Source: Bacteroidota bacterium
GTDB lineage: Bacteria; Bacteroidota; Bacteroidia; NS11-12g; UBA955
Assembly: GCA_018333525.1 (NCBI GenBank)
Contig: JAGXTF010000090.1
Span: 62,001 to 126,000, forward strand
DNA: 64,000 nucleotides
Reading direction: 5' to 3'
Part shown: piece by piece, positions 33,622 to 45,000 of the stretch
Position numbering within the stretch: the stretch's first letter is position 1
Layout: each line of letters begins with the position of its first letter
Notes under the pieces: generated by a model
Database searches by the model: none
Seen by the model: the letters and a program-made list of their open reading frames with translations, nothing else
What the model was told of the DNA's origin: nothing
Made by a program: the position numbers and the translations under genes

Positions 33622-35904
33622 TTATTTTTTTACTCCCCTTGCGCTTTTTTGCATAAACCAAAGCAAGGGAATTAAACCACCAAGCGTAAAAACAGAACCG
33701 CCTATCATTCGCATCCACGTAAGGGTTTGAAATCCGTTGCTCTCGATAAATGCGCTGCTTCTTGCTTGCCATAACCCTTCAGAAGTTACCATTTTAAATT
33801 GCCATAAACCGGCAGGTAACAAATCGAGAAAGACCATCAATAGCAATCCGATATTGATGGACCAAAAAACAGTTTTTAACAATTTTGCATTCCAGAATTC
33901 GGGTTTTATCAGCAATTTACAACAGAATAAAACTGCTGCTAAGGCCAGGTTTCCATATACACCCATCAATGCGGCATGGCCGTGGTTGACAGTTAAATAG
34001 GTACCGTGTTCGTAGTAATTGGCAATGGGTAAATTGATAATAAAACCCAAAACACCGGCGCCAAAAAAATTCCAAAAATTCACAGCTACCAGAAATAAAA
34101 ATACCTCGGAGAAACCGAATTTATTTGCAAGATTATTTTTATTCCCATTTTGATTTTCTAACACCGCCGGCAATTTGCTAAATCGCCAGGATTCTATGGT
34201 GAGCAATACGAGCGGTATTACCTGCAAAGTAGAAAAAACAGAACCCAACGCCATGGTTCCCACAGGTTTTGCATTCCAATAGAAATTGTGTGAAATTCCA
34301 AGCAATCCGGAGCCCAAAAAAAGCAGAGTAGCCAAATAAATGACCCTGATAGCTGCCTGCTTACTCACCAATCCCATCATCACCATAAAATAGCCAATTA
34401 ATACCGTGGTAAATACTTCAAAAAACGCTTCTGCCCACATGTGTACCACCATCCACCTCCAAAAATCTGCAATTACAAAATTGGTTTTGGGAGTGGCAAT
34501 AAATCCGGATACCAGCAATAAAATAATACTAAATGTGGCGTATACCAGCCAATTGGGCAATGCCCAGGGTTGTTTCAGTTTCATTACCGGTTTTATACCC
34601 CTGTAAATAGCAATGGCCCATAGAATAAAAATGAATGCCAAAATGGATTGCCAGAATTTTCCGGGTTCCATGTATTCCCATCCCTGATGGCCAAAGAGGT
34701 ACCAATTCTTTCCCAATAGATTCATGGGTCCCAGAAAAATTCCCAAAATGGAACCAGCAACCAAAATCACAATAAGCCAAAAAATAATTTGAATGAAATT
34801 CTTTTGCTTTTTGGCAGCATTTGGAGATACCAAAGACATCATAAAAAAGGAGGCCCCAATCCAACAGGCTGAGATCCAAAGAATGGACAATTGCACATGC
34901 CAGCTGCGGTTAACCGTAATGGGCAAAATTTTGGAAATATCGAAACCAAAATAATGCACAAAACCCACAAAATCATGTACGGTTAAAATGCCGGCCAGTA
35001 TTTGAACTGCAAATAAAATAATGGCAGTATAAAAATATTTATGCGTGGCCTTTTGTATCCCATCCGGTTTAAATTCCTGCACTGCATTTAATGTCATATA
35101 TGGCAGTGCTTTGCTGGTGTAAGATTTGTCTTCCAGCTTCTCCATTTTGCCGTAGTAATACATCACAATTCCCAGGCCCAGCAACAAACCCAGAGAACCT
35201 ATAATACTCCAGATCATGATGGCAGAACTTGGAGTATTTCCGGCTTGCGGATCAAATGGCCAGTTATGCGTATAACTGTAAGATTCACCGGGTCTTTCTA
35301 CTCCGCAAACCCAGGCACCCCAGAAAAAAAACGCAGTTAAATCATGCAATTCTTTTTCATTTTTAATGTAATTCTGAGGACGGAAAGCACCGGGCGCAGC
35401 GGCATTGGTAAATTTTTCCCTGTAGAATTTCACCAGCTCATTTGCTGCAAAAACTTGAGAATTGGTGAGCAATACTTCATTATTTTTCTTTTGAAAACGA
35501 TTGGTTTTAATATCCGCTTTTACCTGTTCCTGCCAGCCTTTTTGCAACAATGTGGCATTTGAATTTTGAGGCATGGATGCATAACCAAACTGCTTCATGG
35601 ATACACTGATGCGGTTCAAAGCTTCTGCGGTAAAATCCGGACCACGGTTGGCGCCATCGCCAAACATGCTGCCGTATTCCATCAGCGCATATTTCTGAAA
35701 TACCGCTTGTCCGTTTAATATTTCCTCATTGGAGAATACAGGCTGCTTTTGTTCATTTACAAAATTGGGTATAGGTGGAGCTTCGGAATAGGTATGGTAA
35801 CCAATGATAAAAACTCCGGTGCCGCTAACCAGAAAAATTAGAAGCAGGGGTAGCCACCAGTTTTTGGGAGTGAGCAGGTAATGGATGAAATTCCCTTTTG
35901 CCAT
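33622..35904 (-). CDS. norB: Quinol-dependent nitric oxide reductase (qNOR)
   Basis: About 760 aa. The first membrane segment is followed by a large periplasmic domain (PNFVNEQKQPVF to about residue 225), then a haem-copper-type core with 12 or so helices. Candidate metal ligands are in HVQLSILWISACWIG, VVHMWAEAFFEVFTT and VNHGHAALMGVYGN. A single polypeptide without a separate NorC indicates the quinol type. Reduces NO to N2O, for detoxification or denitrification. The ATG at 35904 (MAKGNF) is preferred to the TTG at 35922. No other denitrification gene is adjacent. Confidence 0.93.
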   Translation of the reverse strand: MAKGNFIHYLLTPKNWWLPLLLIFLVSGTGVFIIGYHTYSEAPPIPNFVNEQKQPVFSNEEILNGQAVFQKYALMEYGSMFGDGANRGPDFTAEALNRISVSMKQFGYASMPQNSNATLLQKGWQEQVKADIKTNRFQKKNNEVLLTNSQVFAANELVKFYREKFTNAAAPGAFRPQNYIKNEKELHDLTAFFFWGAWVCGVERPGESYSYTHNWPFDPQAGNTPSSAIMIWSIIGSLGLLLGLGIVMYYYGKMEKLEDKSYTSKALPYMTLNAVQEFKPDGIQKATHKYFYTAIILFAVQILAGILTVHDFVGFVHYFGFDISKILPITVNRSWHVQLSILWISACWIGASFFMMSLVSPNAAKKQKNFIQIIFWLIVILVAGSILGIFLGPMNLLGKNWYLFGHQGWEYMEPGKFWQSILAFIFILWAIAIYRGIKPVMKLKQPWALPNWLVYATFSIILLLVSGFIATPKTNFVIADFWRWMVVHMWAEAFFEVFTTVLIGYFMVMMGLVSKQAAIRVIYLATLLFLGSGLLGISHNFYWNAKPVGTMALGSVFSTLQVIPLVLLTIESWRFSKLPAVLENQNGNKNNLANKFGFSEVFLFLVAVNFWNFFGAGVLGFIINLPIANYYEHGTYLTVNHGHAALMGVYGNLALAAVLFCCKLLIKPEFWNAKLLKTVFWSINIGLLLMVFLDLLPAGLWQFKMVTSEGLWQARSSAFIESNGFQTLTWMRMIGGSVFTLGGLIPLLWFMQKSARGVKK

Positions 35905-36268
35905 TCCATTCAAAGAAAACAAGTGCTTATGAAATGGTTTGTGACCTGGGTCAATTTTGAGAAGATAGCGGGAATATTTATTCTGTTAAAAAAAGACAAA
36001 CTGGTGGATGGTGTTTCACTTTATAAAGGCGACAATAAAAATCTAAATGATGTTTCTGTCTTAATTACCCTACATTTTTTTGCTAAATTATCCTTTAAAA
36101 TTTATAGACAATTTTATTTAATTTTAAGGATTTAGGCTCTACCAAAGTTTTATGCAGTTACTGCCAATTTACTTCGTCTTCTGAATAGTGCCTGAACCAT
36201 AAAGGAAAGTCAAAACATTGGATACTATTTCTGTTCAAAAATTTCAAATTTATCATTCGCACATCTTC
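35905..36268. other. Intergenic region upstream of norB
   Basis: 364 A+T-rich bases. It should contain the norB promoter, but I find no convincing TAnnTTTG box. A weak FNR/CRP-like sequence, TTGTGA-N5-GTCAA, lies at 35939-35954, 35 bases before the norB ATG. No gene supported. Confidence 0.35.
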
Positions 36269-37981
36269 CTAAAAAAACTTACCCGCTACGGCGTAACCCA
36301 ACATGGCGGTTTGGTGAAAAACAGAAGCAGTGCCTGCTGTTTGCGAAGTATTTCGCATTTGCATGGTGTAGGAAAATGTCAATTTTTGTTCTTTGCTGAT
36401 GGCATAACTCCACTGGTTCCGAAGGTTCCATTGTGCCTGGAAGTATTTAAAATCCGCACTAACTGCTGCGCACAATATTCCCAAACTCAATTGTATTTTT
36501 TTATTTGGAAAACGATAGCCGTATTGCAGCAATGGAGAGAGATTCCACATGGCGCTAAGACCGTTGGAGCTTCTGGAAATAGCAGCCGTGAGTTGTATGG
36601 AATTCCCTTTTTTTATTTGCTGCCTGTTGTATCCGATCATACCATTAAAAAATTGAGAGGAATGCAAATTGCCAATATTTCCCGTTTCCGCGGATTGCTG
36701 CAGGTTGGCATTGCACATTAGGCCGCTACGCAACTGGCTGTCACTGCGCAATTGAAGGTTTAAACCCAGTGTAATGTTTTTGGAAATTTGCCTGAATGCG
36801 GTGGTATCCATAATCGAATTGGTATTCCAAAAATTCCAACTTTCTTGTATAGTTCTGCTGTTTGTAAATGACAAAAAATTAGACCAGCCCAATTGCATCT
36901 GGCATTTTTGGGAAACATGCACCTGCATTTGCAGGTTGCAAACATTGCGGGTCATGCGGCCGCTTTCTGCACTTATTTTGTCGCGCTGCCTCCCCACAGT
37001 TCCCTGAAACCGAATCCGATTTTTTAAAAAAGCCCTGCCAATTCCAAGTGTAATATTTTCCAAATCGTTGTTGAAATAATAGGCACCGAGGCTTCTGTAA
37101 TCCGGATCCACCCGTTCATATCCAAATTGGTATTTCCCTTTTTTGCCGGAATATTCCAGATGGCTTTTCCATGCATTTCGTTGGATGGTGTTGGAGTTGA
37201 TCTGCGGTATAAATACAAATTCTCTTCGGGATGGAATTTCAGATAACAATTGGGTTTCTGTTAACCAGGATTTTCCCACTTCTATTTTCCATTGCAATTT
37301 TTTACTCAAACGCATTTCTGTTTTTATGGAAAATGCCAGGTTGGATATAGCCGGGGTTGTTAAAATTTGAAGTTCATTTGCAAAATCTCTTGCTGCAAAT
37401 CCGCTGAAACCCAACATTCCCAATTTGGATATTTTGTGTTGCACCTGGAGTCCATATCCTTTTCTGTCATATCCCGCAGTTCCATGATTGCCCGAATTTG
37501 CATTTAAAGCCGTTTGAGAGAGAAATTTTCCGTAAGCCAGGGAAATGCGCCAGTTACTCGGTTTGATGTCCACAGCGGCCCCTTGAAACAAATGTCCGTT
37601 TAAAGTATACGGCGACCAGGTGCAGGATATTTTTCCAAAATGGGTTTCCACCCATTTGTATTTGGGATGAAAGGAAGTTTGGTTAAAGGTGGGTTGGGTA
37701 AAGGCATTGCCGGTATTGGAGAAATAAAATAAAAAAGGCGCATCAATAACACCCAAAATTTTGAAATTCAGATTACCCTGAAACTGATAACTGTACGGTT
37801 TTCTCTGCCGGCTTTCGGCATTGCTCCCGTAAAATATCTGGTTGCATTGCAGTCCACCTCCGGCTTGCAGCAGCGGCGATTTAACCAGGGTTTCCAAATC
37901 CTGTGCACCTGCAATGGATACCTGCAAGAAAATGAAAACGAAGAAACCGAAATGACAAATGAACTTCAAAATACAGGGCAC
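36269..37981 (-). CDS. Outer-membrane beta-barrel protein, last gene of surface operon
   Basis: 570 aa. A signal peptide ends in SIAGAQ. The mature protein consists of alternating amphipathic strands through to a C-terminal aromatic (AGKFF), as in porin-like barrels. Motifs such as FGKISCTWSPYTLNGHLFQGAAVDI and WRISLAYGKF recall large barrels that carry a plug or channel. No TonB box or plug domain is recognised. It starts one base after the stop of the 712-aa gene, so it is the fourth member of the operon. It may be the outer-membrane anchor or pore for the other three products. Confidence 0.75.
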   Translation of the reverse strand: MPCILKFICHFGFFVFIFLQVSIAGAQDLETLVKSPLLQAGGGLQCNQIFYGSNAESRQRKPYSYQFQGNLNFKILGVIDAPFLFYFSNTGNAFTQPTFNQTSFHPKYKWVETHFGKISCTWSPYTLNGHLFQGAAVDIKPSNWRISLAYGKFLSQTALNANSGNHGTAGYDRKGYGLQVQHKISKLGMLGFSGFAARDFANELQILTTPAISNLAFSIKTEMRLSKKLQWKIEVGKSWLTETQLLSEIPSRREFVFIPQINSNTIQRNAWKSHLEYSGKKGKYQFGYERVDPDYRSLGAYYFNNDLENITLGIGRAFLKNRIRFQGTVGRQRDKISAESGRMTRNVCNLQMQVHVSQKCQMQLGWSNFLSFTNSRTIQESWNFWNTNSIMDTTAFRQISKNITLGLNLQLRSDSQLRSGLMCNANLQQSAETGNIGNLHSSQFFNGMIGYNRQQIKKGNSIQLTAAISRSSNGLSAMWNLSPLLQYGYRFPNKKIQLSLGILCAAVSADFKYFQAQWNLRNQWSYAISKEQKLTFSYTMQMRNTSQTAGTASVFHQTAMLGYAVAGKFF

Positions 37982-37982
37982 A

Positions 37983-40121
37983 TCAATTGGTAAAGGTGAC
38001 TATTTTCAATGTTTTAATTTCTTTATTCACCTGTAGTCGGAGATAATAAATCCCACCATTTTCGGAATTTAAATCAAACCAGCTGCCTTCTGCCTGTTGC
38101 AGGTTTGTAAATTCCTTTAAAGCAATTTCCTTTCCGGTTATCGGATTCAGACAGGAAATCTGAAAATCCGATTTTTGGTTGAGTTGGACTAGAATCCGAA
38201 AATCCTTTCCGTTATTCGGATTTGGAAACACAGAAAATATCCGGATATTTTTGGGAAATACATATTGCTTTTTTGCAGTATCATTTGGAGCAATAATTTG
38301 AACAGACTTGCTTTTTTTAAAGCCACATTCCCCATATTTACCAAATAATTCCAATGTAACAATACCTGTATCGGCGCAAATAAATTCAGTATTCCAGGCA
38401 TCATTTACAAAGGCTGAAACCGGAGGGTCTGATTTCCAGATCCATGAATCCGGCTTCGGATTAGAGACCACAACTGCAACAATGGTATCTCCGGAAAAAG
38501 CAACTGCGGGAACCAGAAAATCGTGCCTGATGTTTTTGTTTATTTTAGAAATTCGAAAAGAATCGGAAGCAATACAACCATTTTTATCTTCCCAAATCAG
38601 GGTATAAATACCGCTGTCATTCAGATGCATCCAACTATCATCAGAGATTTCCTTCCCATTTCGAAAAAATTGGTATTCCGTTGCCAACGGATGTGCCATA
38701 CAAACCTCCATACTTTGTCCGTTGCAAAGTGTGGTATCCTGTGGTGCAGAAACAAAAAACTTCGGAGGTTGGGAAATGGTGATTTTTCCTTTGAAAGTGC
38801 AGCCATCCGCTCTTTGCATGAAATAAGAGAATTTTCCAGCCGGCAGTCCTGAAAAAATATGATTGCTGTCGTAATAATTTAGTCCATCCAAAGAATAGCG
38901 AAATATTGCGCTGTCAGAGCTCTCTGAAAATGGCTGCAATTCCGCGTCTGAAAATTGGAAACAACTTACTGGTTTTGTCAAACGCAAGCCGCCTGTAAAA
39001 TATCCGGAATCATCGTCATTCGCAAAAATGGTATCCCTGGATGTATTGTGAGTATCGCTTGTCCATGGCGTAAAATTGCATTCCACAATATACCTCCCTT
39101 TGCGATATGGAATTTGGGCGGGGATTCCTAAAGTTGTCGCGGTCAATCCAATTATATCGGTTGCGGCATCATATAAAGCCTCAATCTGGTATTGCGTTTC
39201 CGAAAGGGATTCACTGTCGAGAAATTCCAACCTTGCCGCAGGGAATGCCGAGTCATTTTTATATTTTTCTTTATTCCAATAAAATACCAATTGGTTTTTC
39301 TCATGGCATTTTTTATTGGGATACAAACGCAAACTGTCACTGTGTGCGCGAAGCCAAAAAGTTACCGGTCCGTATATTTCGCTGGTATAATTGAAAACAT
39401 TTTTCACAAAATTCTTTTTCACAATCGCTTTATAAAAACGTTTTTCTCCAAACATCTCTGGCGACAAGGAAGCACTTTTAGAAGGATAAAAAATACCGCC
39501 ACTGTCGATAAGAGTCCAGTTATGGATGCCATCTGCACTTTGCCACCATTGAATTTGATTTGCATTTTGTAAATAATGAAAATCGCAGGAAGTGCGGAGT
39601 TGCAAAGCCTGATTTTTATTTAAAGAGTCCAATTCGCAATAAATATGTTGTTTCTCCGGACCATAAAAATTGGAATAAATGCTGTCGGTTTCATTCCCGG
39701 TAAATTGAAATTGCAGAGAACCGCAAAGGGCTCCCAATCCAACATCTGAAAAATCCGCGCATTGGCTTCCGGAGAAGGGATTGGAGATGTTATAGCCTTC
39801 ACAGCGATAGCTGTCAAAACCGCTTCCGGGTTCAAAATACCGCAGTAAATTTCCCTTACGGTCATATACCTTGAAATACAAATCGTGAAACCGGAAGTTG
39901 TCATTCCACACATAATTTCTCTCCACAATTTGATTTCCGGAGATTTCAATGGTATCTCTTTTTTCACCGGTTTTGTTGTAATATACCATTTCAAAGCGGT
40001 AAAAACTGTCCTGGTTAACGCTGCGGGTTTGTGAAATTTCGAAGCGTAAATAGTACCAGGTCTTAGCAGAAATTGTTTCTGCTGTTATGAAAATAAAACA
40101 GAAATAGAATATATTTTTCAA
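37983..40121 (-). CDS. Secreted protein with T9SS type A sorting domain
   Basis: 712 aa. A signal peptide (to about TISAK) is followed by beta-rich modules with SprB/PKD-like traits (TKPVSCFQFSDAELQPFSESSDSAIFRYSLDGLNYYD; PAGKFSYFMQRADGCTFKGKITISQPP). The C-terminal 80 residues (SVFPNPNNGKDFRI to LKIVTFTN) form a type A sorting domain that sends the protein through the type IX system to the surface. The start codon overlaps the stop of the 653-aa gene (ATGA, 40118-40121). Confidence 0.82.
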   Translation of the reverse strand: MKNIFYFCFIFITAETISAKTWYYLRFEISQTRSVNQDSFYRFEMVYYNKTGEKRDTIEISGNQIVERNYVWNDNFRFHDLYFKVYDRKGNLLRYFEPGSGFDSYRCEGYNISNPFSGSQCADFSDVGLGALCGSLQFQFTGNETDSIYSNFYGPEKQHIYCELDSLNKNQALQLRTSCDFHYLQNANQIQWWQSADGIHNWTLIDSGGIFYPSKSASLSPEMFGEKRFYKAIVKKNFVKNVFNYTSEIYGPVTFWLRAHSDSLRLYPNKKCHEKNQLVFYWNKEKYKNDSAFPAARLEFLDSESLSETQYQIEALYDAATDIIGLTATTLGIPAQIPYRKGRYIVECNFTPWTSDTHNTSRDTIFANDDDSGYFTGGLRLTKPVSCFQFSDAELQPFSESSDSAIFRYSLDGLNYYDSNHIFSGLPAGKFSYFMQRADGCTFKGKITISQPPKFFVSAPQDTTLCNGQSMEVCMAHPLATEYQFFRNGKEISDDSWMHLNDSGIYTLIWEDKNGCIASDSFRISKINKNIRHDFLVPAVAFSGDTIVAVVVSNPKPDSWIWKSDPPVSAFVNDAWNTEFICADTGIVTLELFGKYGECGFKKSKSVQIIAPNDTAKKQYVFPKNIRIFSVFPNPNNGKDFRILVQLNQKSDFQISCLNPITGKEIALKEFTNLQQAEGSWFDLNSENGGIYYLRLQVNKEIKTLKIVTFTN

Positions 40122-42079
40122 AGTGAGGATCTCCTTCCATCTTTGTAATAAGCAATAATGGTAAACTGCGAAATGTTACAATTTCCACTGCATAAAATGG
40201 TAGCATTTCTTTCGTGGCTCTGATAATTGGCAATGGTTTTGAATTTCCCGTTTTCATTCCACAACAATCGAAAATGACTGATTTCAGTATCCTGAATTTC
40301 CCAGCTCAGATATACTTTTTGTGCGGAGGAATCCATAAAGAAATCGCTAAAACGGATTTTGGAAGCGCATGCTTTCTCTGATATTTCAATGGTAATAGCA
40401 GGGGACATCAGGGATTTTTTTCCATAGTAATTTTCGCTTTGTATGCTGTATGAATAGCGGTTTCCCGCTTTCACATCTGCATCTTCCAGCCATATTCCGG
40501 TATCCGTAATAGTCTGCATACGATGAAGCAGAATGGGCGGTTCCTCATTCGTACTTCGAAACACATAATGGTATTTTACTTTGGTACCGGTAGATGGGTA
40601 GAGATACATTTGAACCTTTCCGGAGATCGATTTCAAATCCTGAATTAGAGGAGTGGAGGGAATTAAATTCAGAGGAATTTCCAATGCAATTATTTCAGAA
40701 AATGAAGATTCACTAAAACGATGGTCTGCGGCGACAATTTTATAAAATACGGAATCCCGATTCCAGCCCATATCCAGTGTATCAAAGAAAATAGTGTCTA
40801 AAATCCATCGCGGTGTGACATTGTTGAATTCTGTATTTCTTTGGTACGAACGATATACCTGATAGCCATGAAAGTCTTTTTCTTTATTCGATTTCCATAG
40901 GAGTGAGAGGTAGCCGCAGGTATCCAAAAAACCTGCAGCGTTCACAGGTGCTTCTGGGGCAATGCTGTCCGGGACATCCAGAAATACAGGCAATCCCGGA
41001 TTCAGGCTGCTGTCTTTATGCACCGCAGCAATGGTGTAATAACCGCTTTGGAATTCAGGAGAAATGGAGAGATTTCGGTTGTTGGCCGGAATATATTTTT
41101 GGTGAAGCAGGTTTGGATTCCCATCTATGGAATCTGAAAATAATAGTGCGAAACCCAAAATATATTTTTCTTCTTCTGCAGGAAAAACCCACTGAAATTC
41201 TTTCGAATACAATTGTTCTTCCATATGAAAATATCTAGGGAGGCTAACTGATTTTATGTGGGTATATGTTACTGCAGAATTGCTATATCCGCCAATGTTT
41301 CCAAACGCATCGATGGCTTGCAGGCGGTAATAAGCGGTGTCTCCGTAAAGGCTGTCATACATGGTAAAACTTTGATTTTCTCCAATATGGAATCCGCTAA
41401 AAAAGGGTTCCGGGTGAATGGATAAAAACGATTTATTGTCTAAACTTTTTTGAATGTAAAACATAGGAAAAGATTCCATTATTGTCTTGGTTTCCACGTC
41501 TAGTTTTATCATTCCGTTTTCATGGCTTAGGCCGGGTGGGGCAAAATGAATATTATTTGGTTCCTGAGGCCTGACAACCAAAAACAGAGTGTCAGTAAAT
41601 CCGGGTTTTAGAAGATAAATTTTATAGAAATATATTTCTGCGGAATCGATTTGTGAATCGGTAAACCCCAATGCGTATTTTTTTGCAAGCGGATAGCTTT
41701 TTTGACAGAGCAACATCGCGAATAGGAAATTATTTTGCTGGTTTATTTGAGCTTCCTGAAAATGGGAAATATCATTCAGGTTTATTTCAGTGGCATTTAA
41801 TATGGAATCCAGCAATGCAAATGCGGCAGTAGTATCAGCATCCGGTTTCAACGATTTTTGTACCTGATAAACACTAACAGGATTTGAAGTTTCATGTAGT
41901 AATGTGCGCCTCTGAATCCCAATCCCGTATTGGCAGATGTCTTTCCATTGGGTCAGGTTTTGGGGGTACCAGCGAAGACAAATGCTGTCCCCATAATTTT
42001 TGTGAATCACCTGTATTTTTTGGGCATTGAGGCTACCTGAAATAAGGAAATAGAATGATATAATAAAAAGATATTTCAT
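40118..42079 (-). CDS. Secreted fibronectin type III domain protein
   Basis: 653 aa. A signal peptide ends SGSLNAQ. The N-terminal region (about 20-200) has no recognised domain. It is followed by three or four FN3-like domains, for instance DTAYYRLQAIDAFGNIGGYSNS, VNAAGFLDTCGYLSLLWKS through YKIVAADHRFSESSFS, and YSYSIQSENYYGKKS. No sorting domain is visible at the C-terminus, so it may stay in the periplasm or be held by partners. Overlaps both neighbours by four bases (ATGA). Confidence 0.78.
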   Translation of the reverse strand: MKYLFIISFYFLISGSLNAQKIQVIHKNYGDSICLRWYPQNLTQWKDICQYGIGIQRRTLLHETSNPVSVYQVQKSLKPDADTTAAFALLDSILNATEINLNDISHFQEAQINQQNNFLFAMLLCQKSYPLAKKYALGFTDSQIDSAEIYFYKIYLLKPGFTDTLFLVVRPQEPNNIHFAPPGLSHENGMIKLDVETKTIMESFPMFYIQKSLDNKSFLSIHPEPFFSGFHIGENQSFTMYDSLYGDTAYYRLQAIDAFGNIGGYSNSAVTYTHIKSVSLPRYFHMEEQLYSKEFQWVFPAEEEKYILGFALLFSDSIDGNPNLLHQKYIPANNRNLSISPEFQSGYYTIAAVHKDSSLNPGLPVFLDVPDSIAPEAPVNAAGFLDTCGYLSLLWKSNKEKDFHGYQVYRSYQRNTEFNNVTPRWILDTIFFDTLDMGWNRDSVFYKIVAADHRFSESSFSEIIALEIPLNLIPSTPLIQDLKSISGKVQMYLYPSTGTKVKYHYVFRSTNEEPPILLHRMQTITDTGIWLEDADVKAGNRYSYSIQSENYYGKKSLMSPAITIEISEKACASKIRFSDFFMDSSAQKVYLSWEIQDTEISHFRLLWNENGKFKTIANYQSHERNATILCSGNCNISQFTIIAYYKDGRRSSL

Positions 42080-45000
42080 GGCTTTTGAATAGTTTTGAAT
42101 GCAACCATTTTTAAATTGTTTTGAAACGGATTTCCCAAAAGAATTGCTACTTGCCTATCCAATGATTTGGGGGGAATTGGCATTTTTAATGCTGCAATAG
42201 TGCTATTACTTATAGAACCGGAAATAGAATTTACATTCAGAGTTTTGTATGAATTTCCCAAAGTTTTAGACGATGTGGAAGAATTTCCCTGCATTGCCGT
42301 ATTCCCTGTCTGTGCTGAGGAATTGGCCTGCATGCTGCTTACGTAACGGTTGATAATCATTTGTTTTTCCGGACCCACTCGCCCATTCATTCGCAACAAA
42401 TAATTTTGGATATCTAAAAAATCCGATTGCAAAACAGGATGCAAATTGCAGCGGATGGTAAAAGAATTGCATCCAAATTCAGCCTTTTTATTTTTATCTG
42501 CAAACATGGTCCGAGTATTCATTTTCTGAATATTTTCCTGTGTCAATTCCATGGTTTGTACCGGTGGAAAACCATATTGTGAAATATCTCTGGCAATAAT
42601 ATCAGAGGATCGAAAAGTTTGGAAAATGGAATACATTTTAGATGCGATCTCCTGTTGGTACCAGGTGTTGGAGATTAAATAGTTTTGAATCCGGAGGCTG
42701 GGATTTTCTGTTTGCAATTCTTCGGGAGACCAGTATTCTCCTTTGGAACTGGATAAGGTATATTCTACAATTCCATTGGTTTTTTGGGTTGCAGTAAGGA
42801 CTTGCATGTCCTTCATTTTATCTGCCAAACTTGCGTAGCAACTGGTACGGAAATGGTATTCCAAAAGCAGAACAGCAGTGGGGCTATTTGGTTTTTTGTC
42901 CAAACCCATACTACCTGAAGATGCCGTCCCCGATGTGTTTTGGGTACTTCCGGAATTTAATACATAGTTGGATGACACCCGCAGCAATCGCAACAGGTAT
43001 TTGGTATTGGAGTTCAGGTTCATGCATTGGAATTGAAATAATCCGGATTTATGTGTTACCGGGAATTCCAAGGTTTGAGAACCATCCAATGCCGTTATTC
43101 TTACAATGGGTTTATTTCCGAAAATATCCACCAATTCATTTTGCGCTATTTTTAATTGAATGAATGTATTTTTCTGATCGTTTAAATAGTAATTCCATTG
43201 CTCACGCATGGGAAGAGATGCGAGTATATTGCTGGTGGGAATGGACTTTTCTGCGCCCCCTGTGTAGAAAATATATTGGCGGTATTCACCCATGGTATTT
43301 CCTTGTGCATTTCTCACCACTTCGCCGTTTTTATGCATATCGGTGAGTTCTATGTCACACCATATCCGATATTCGGATAACGGCAATAGGGAGGCCGTTG
43401 GAGTGAAAATACAGATGGTTTTTTCCGCATTCCACCTCCATAAACCGGGCACAGTTTTGTCCTTGCATTGGAGAGACAATTGTGAAGTCCAAAACTGATA
43501 GGAATGGCCATCGGCAAGCTGAAACGCGCTGTTCATGGCTACAGCAAATTCCAATTTTATTTCAGAAACAGTGCTTACCTTATTTTCTGAATTCCCTGGT
43601 GAAATAGAAATAATTAAAGAGGAATCCGGCATAACATTTTGTTGTATTTCACAAGGTTCTCCCAGTTCAAATTGAATGTTGCCCCTGAATTTTAGAAATG
43701 AACTGATTTGCAATTCCATCATGGCAGAACCTCTGGCATAAAAGGGGTTTGGTGCGGCGAGCTGCAATGCCATTGCACCGGTGAGAGTCATAATATCTAC
43801 TTTTACATTGCCAACACCAGCGCCAATTTTTCCCTGTAAAAAAGTATAAATATTTCCATTGGAATACCAGCCGTGCATGCCAAGGGGTTTATCTCTTCCG
43901 GAACAATAAATATTTCCGTAATACATCAGATTTACATCCATGGCAGCAATTGCGTGAAGCGAGGCATATACCGATATTTTTTTATCACCACCACCTGCTT
44001 TGGCGAACATTTCCAAAGTGGCGCCATAGGCAAAACCTTTTCCGGAAGAAAATGCCTCCAGATTTCTCATGCCGTCTAATTGCGCTGCATTGCCCAATGC
44101 CTGGGTAATTGCTGCAGGTGGAGGTCCTGGAGGAAGAATATCATGCCCTGCCATAAAATATGCTTTGGCCAAAATCTGCGTATTGTTTCCGGTTGTCATA
44201 TGTAAAGCGAGCGGAACTTTGGGCGTTCCCAGTCTGAGGTACCATTTGTTTTTGCCAAAAAATGCCTGAAATTCCCCGGCTTTGTTGTTTTTATAAATGC
44301 CGTTTAATGTATTTCCTGCGGCGTTTTTGACAAAGATTGCGGCATTTGCAGCATAGCAATGGTTGGAGAAATCGAAAACCATCATAAAGGGTCCGCAGAG
44401 CTGTGCTTGAGGGTTGTACGATTTGCAGTAATTGTCCCATAAATTTCCTGAAACAGGAATATTTTTTACGATTTTAGAAGGTTCATTTTCGGATGTGTTT
44501 TCAGGCATAATTTCCACATCACCATAAAATAGAATTTTGGAAATGGAGGTGGATGCGTTGAATTGAATTTCGAAAACCAAATTTGCCTGATAACTTTTTT
44601 CATTGGCTCCACCAACGACAATTCCGGCTTTTAAACCAAGTCCGGAATTGGGATCCGGAATGTAAACCGCGCCGGAACCGGTTAGTCCATATTCGGGATG
44701 TTCCAGTTTGGTTTTGCCATCCCATGTTTTTAAACGATGCCAGGCACCACCCGAGAATCCTTTTGCGAGCATTCCCGGAAGCACAGGAAGACCCGGACTT
44801 CCCCATTGGAGACCTGCGTCAAAATACCAATATCGAAATTCATTGACTTTGCCAAAAATGGCCCTTGCGTTGCCTTCTATATCGGGCTTGTTTAAACCGA
44901 AATGAATGGTTCCACCGAAACCATTTCCATAAACCGGATCCTCTCGAAATAATTGAATTTCTCCTTGTAAATAAATTCCTGATTTTTCGAAAGCAACAGA

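Noticed and set aside
35939-35954. FNR/CRP-like box upstream of norB
   Set aside because: Only the outer TTG..CAA bases are symmetric; the inner bases do not match the palindromic consensus, so it is mentioned but not called as a site.
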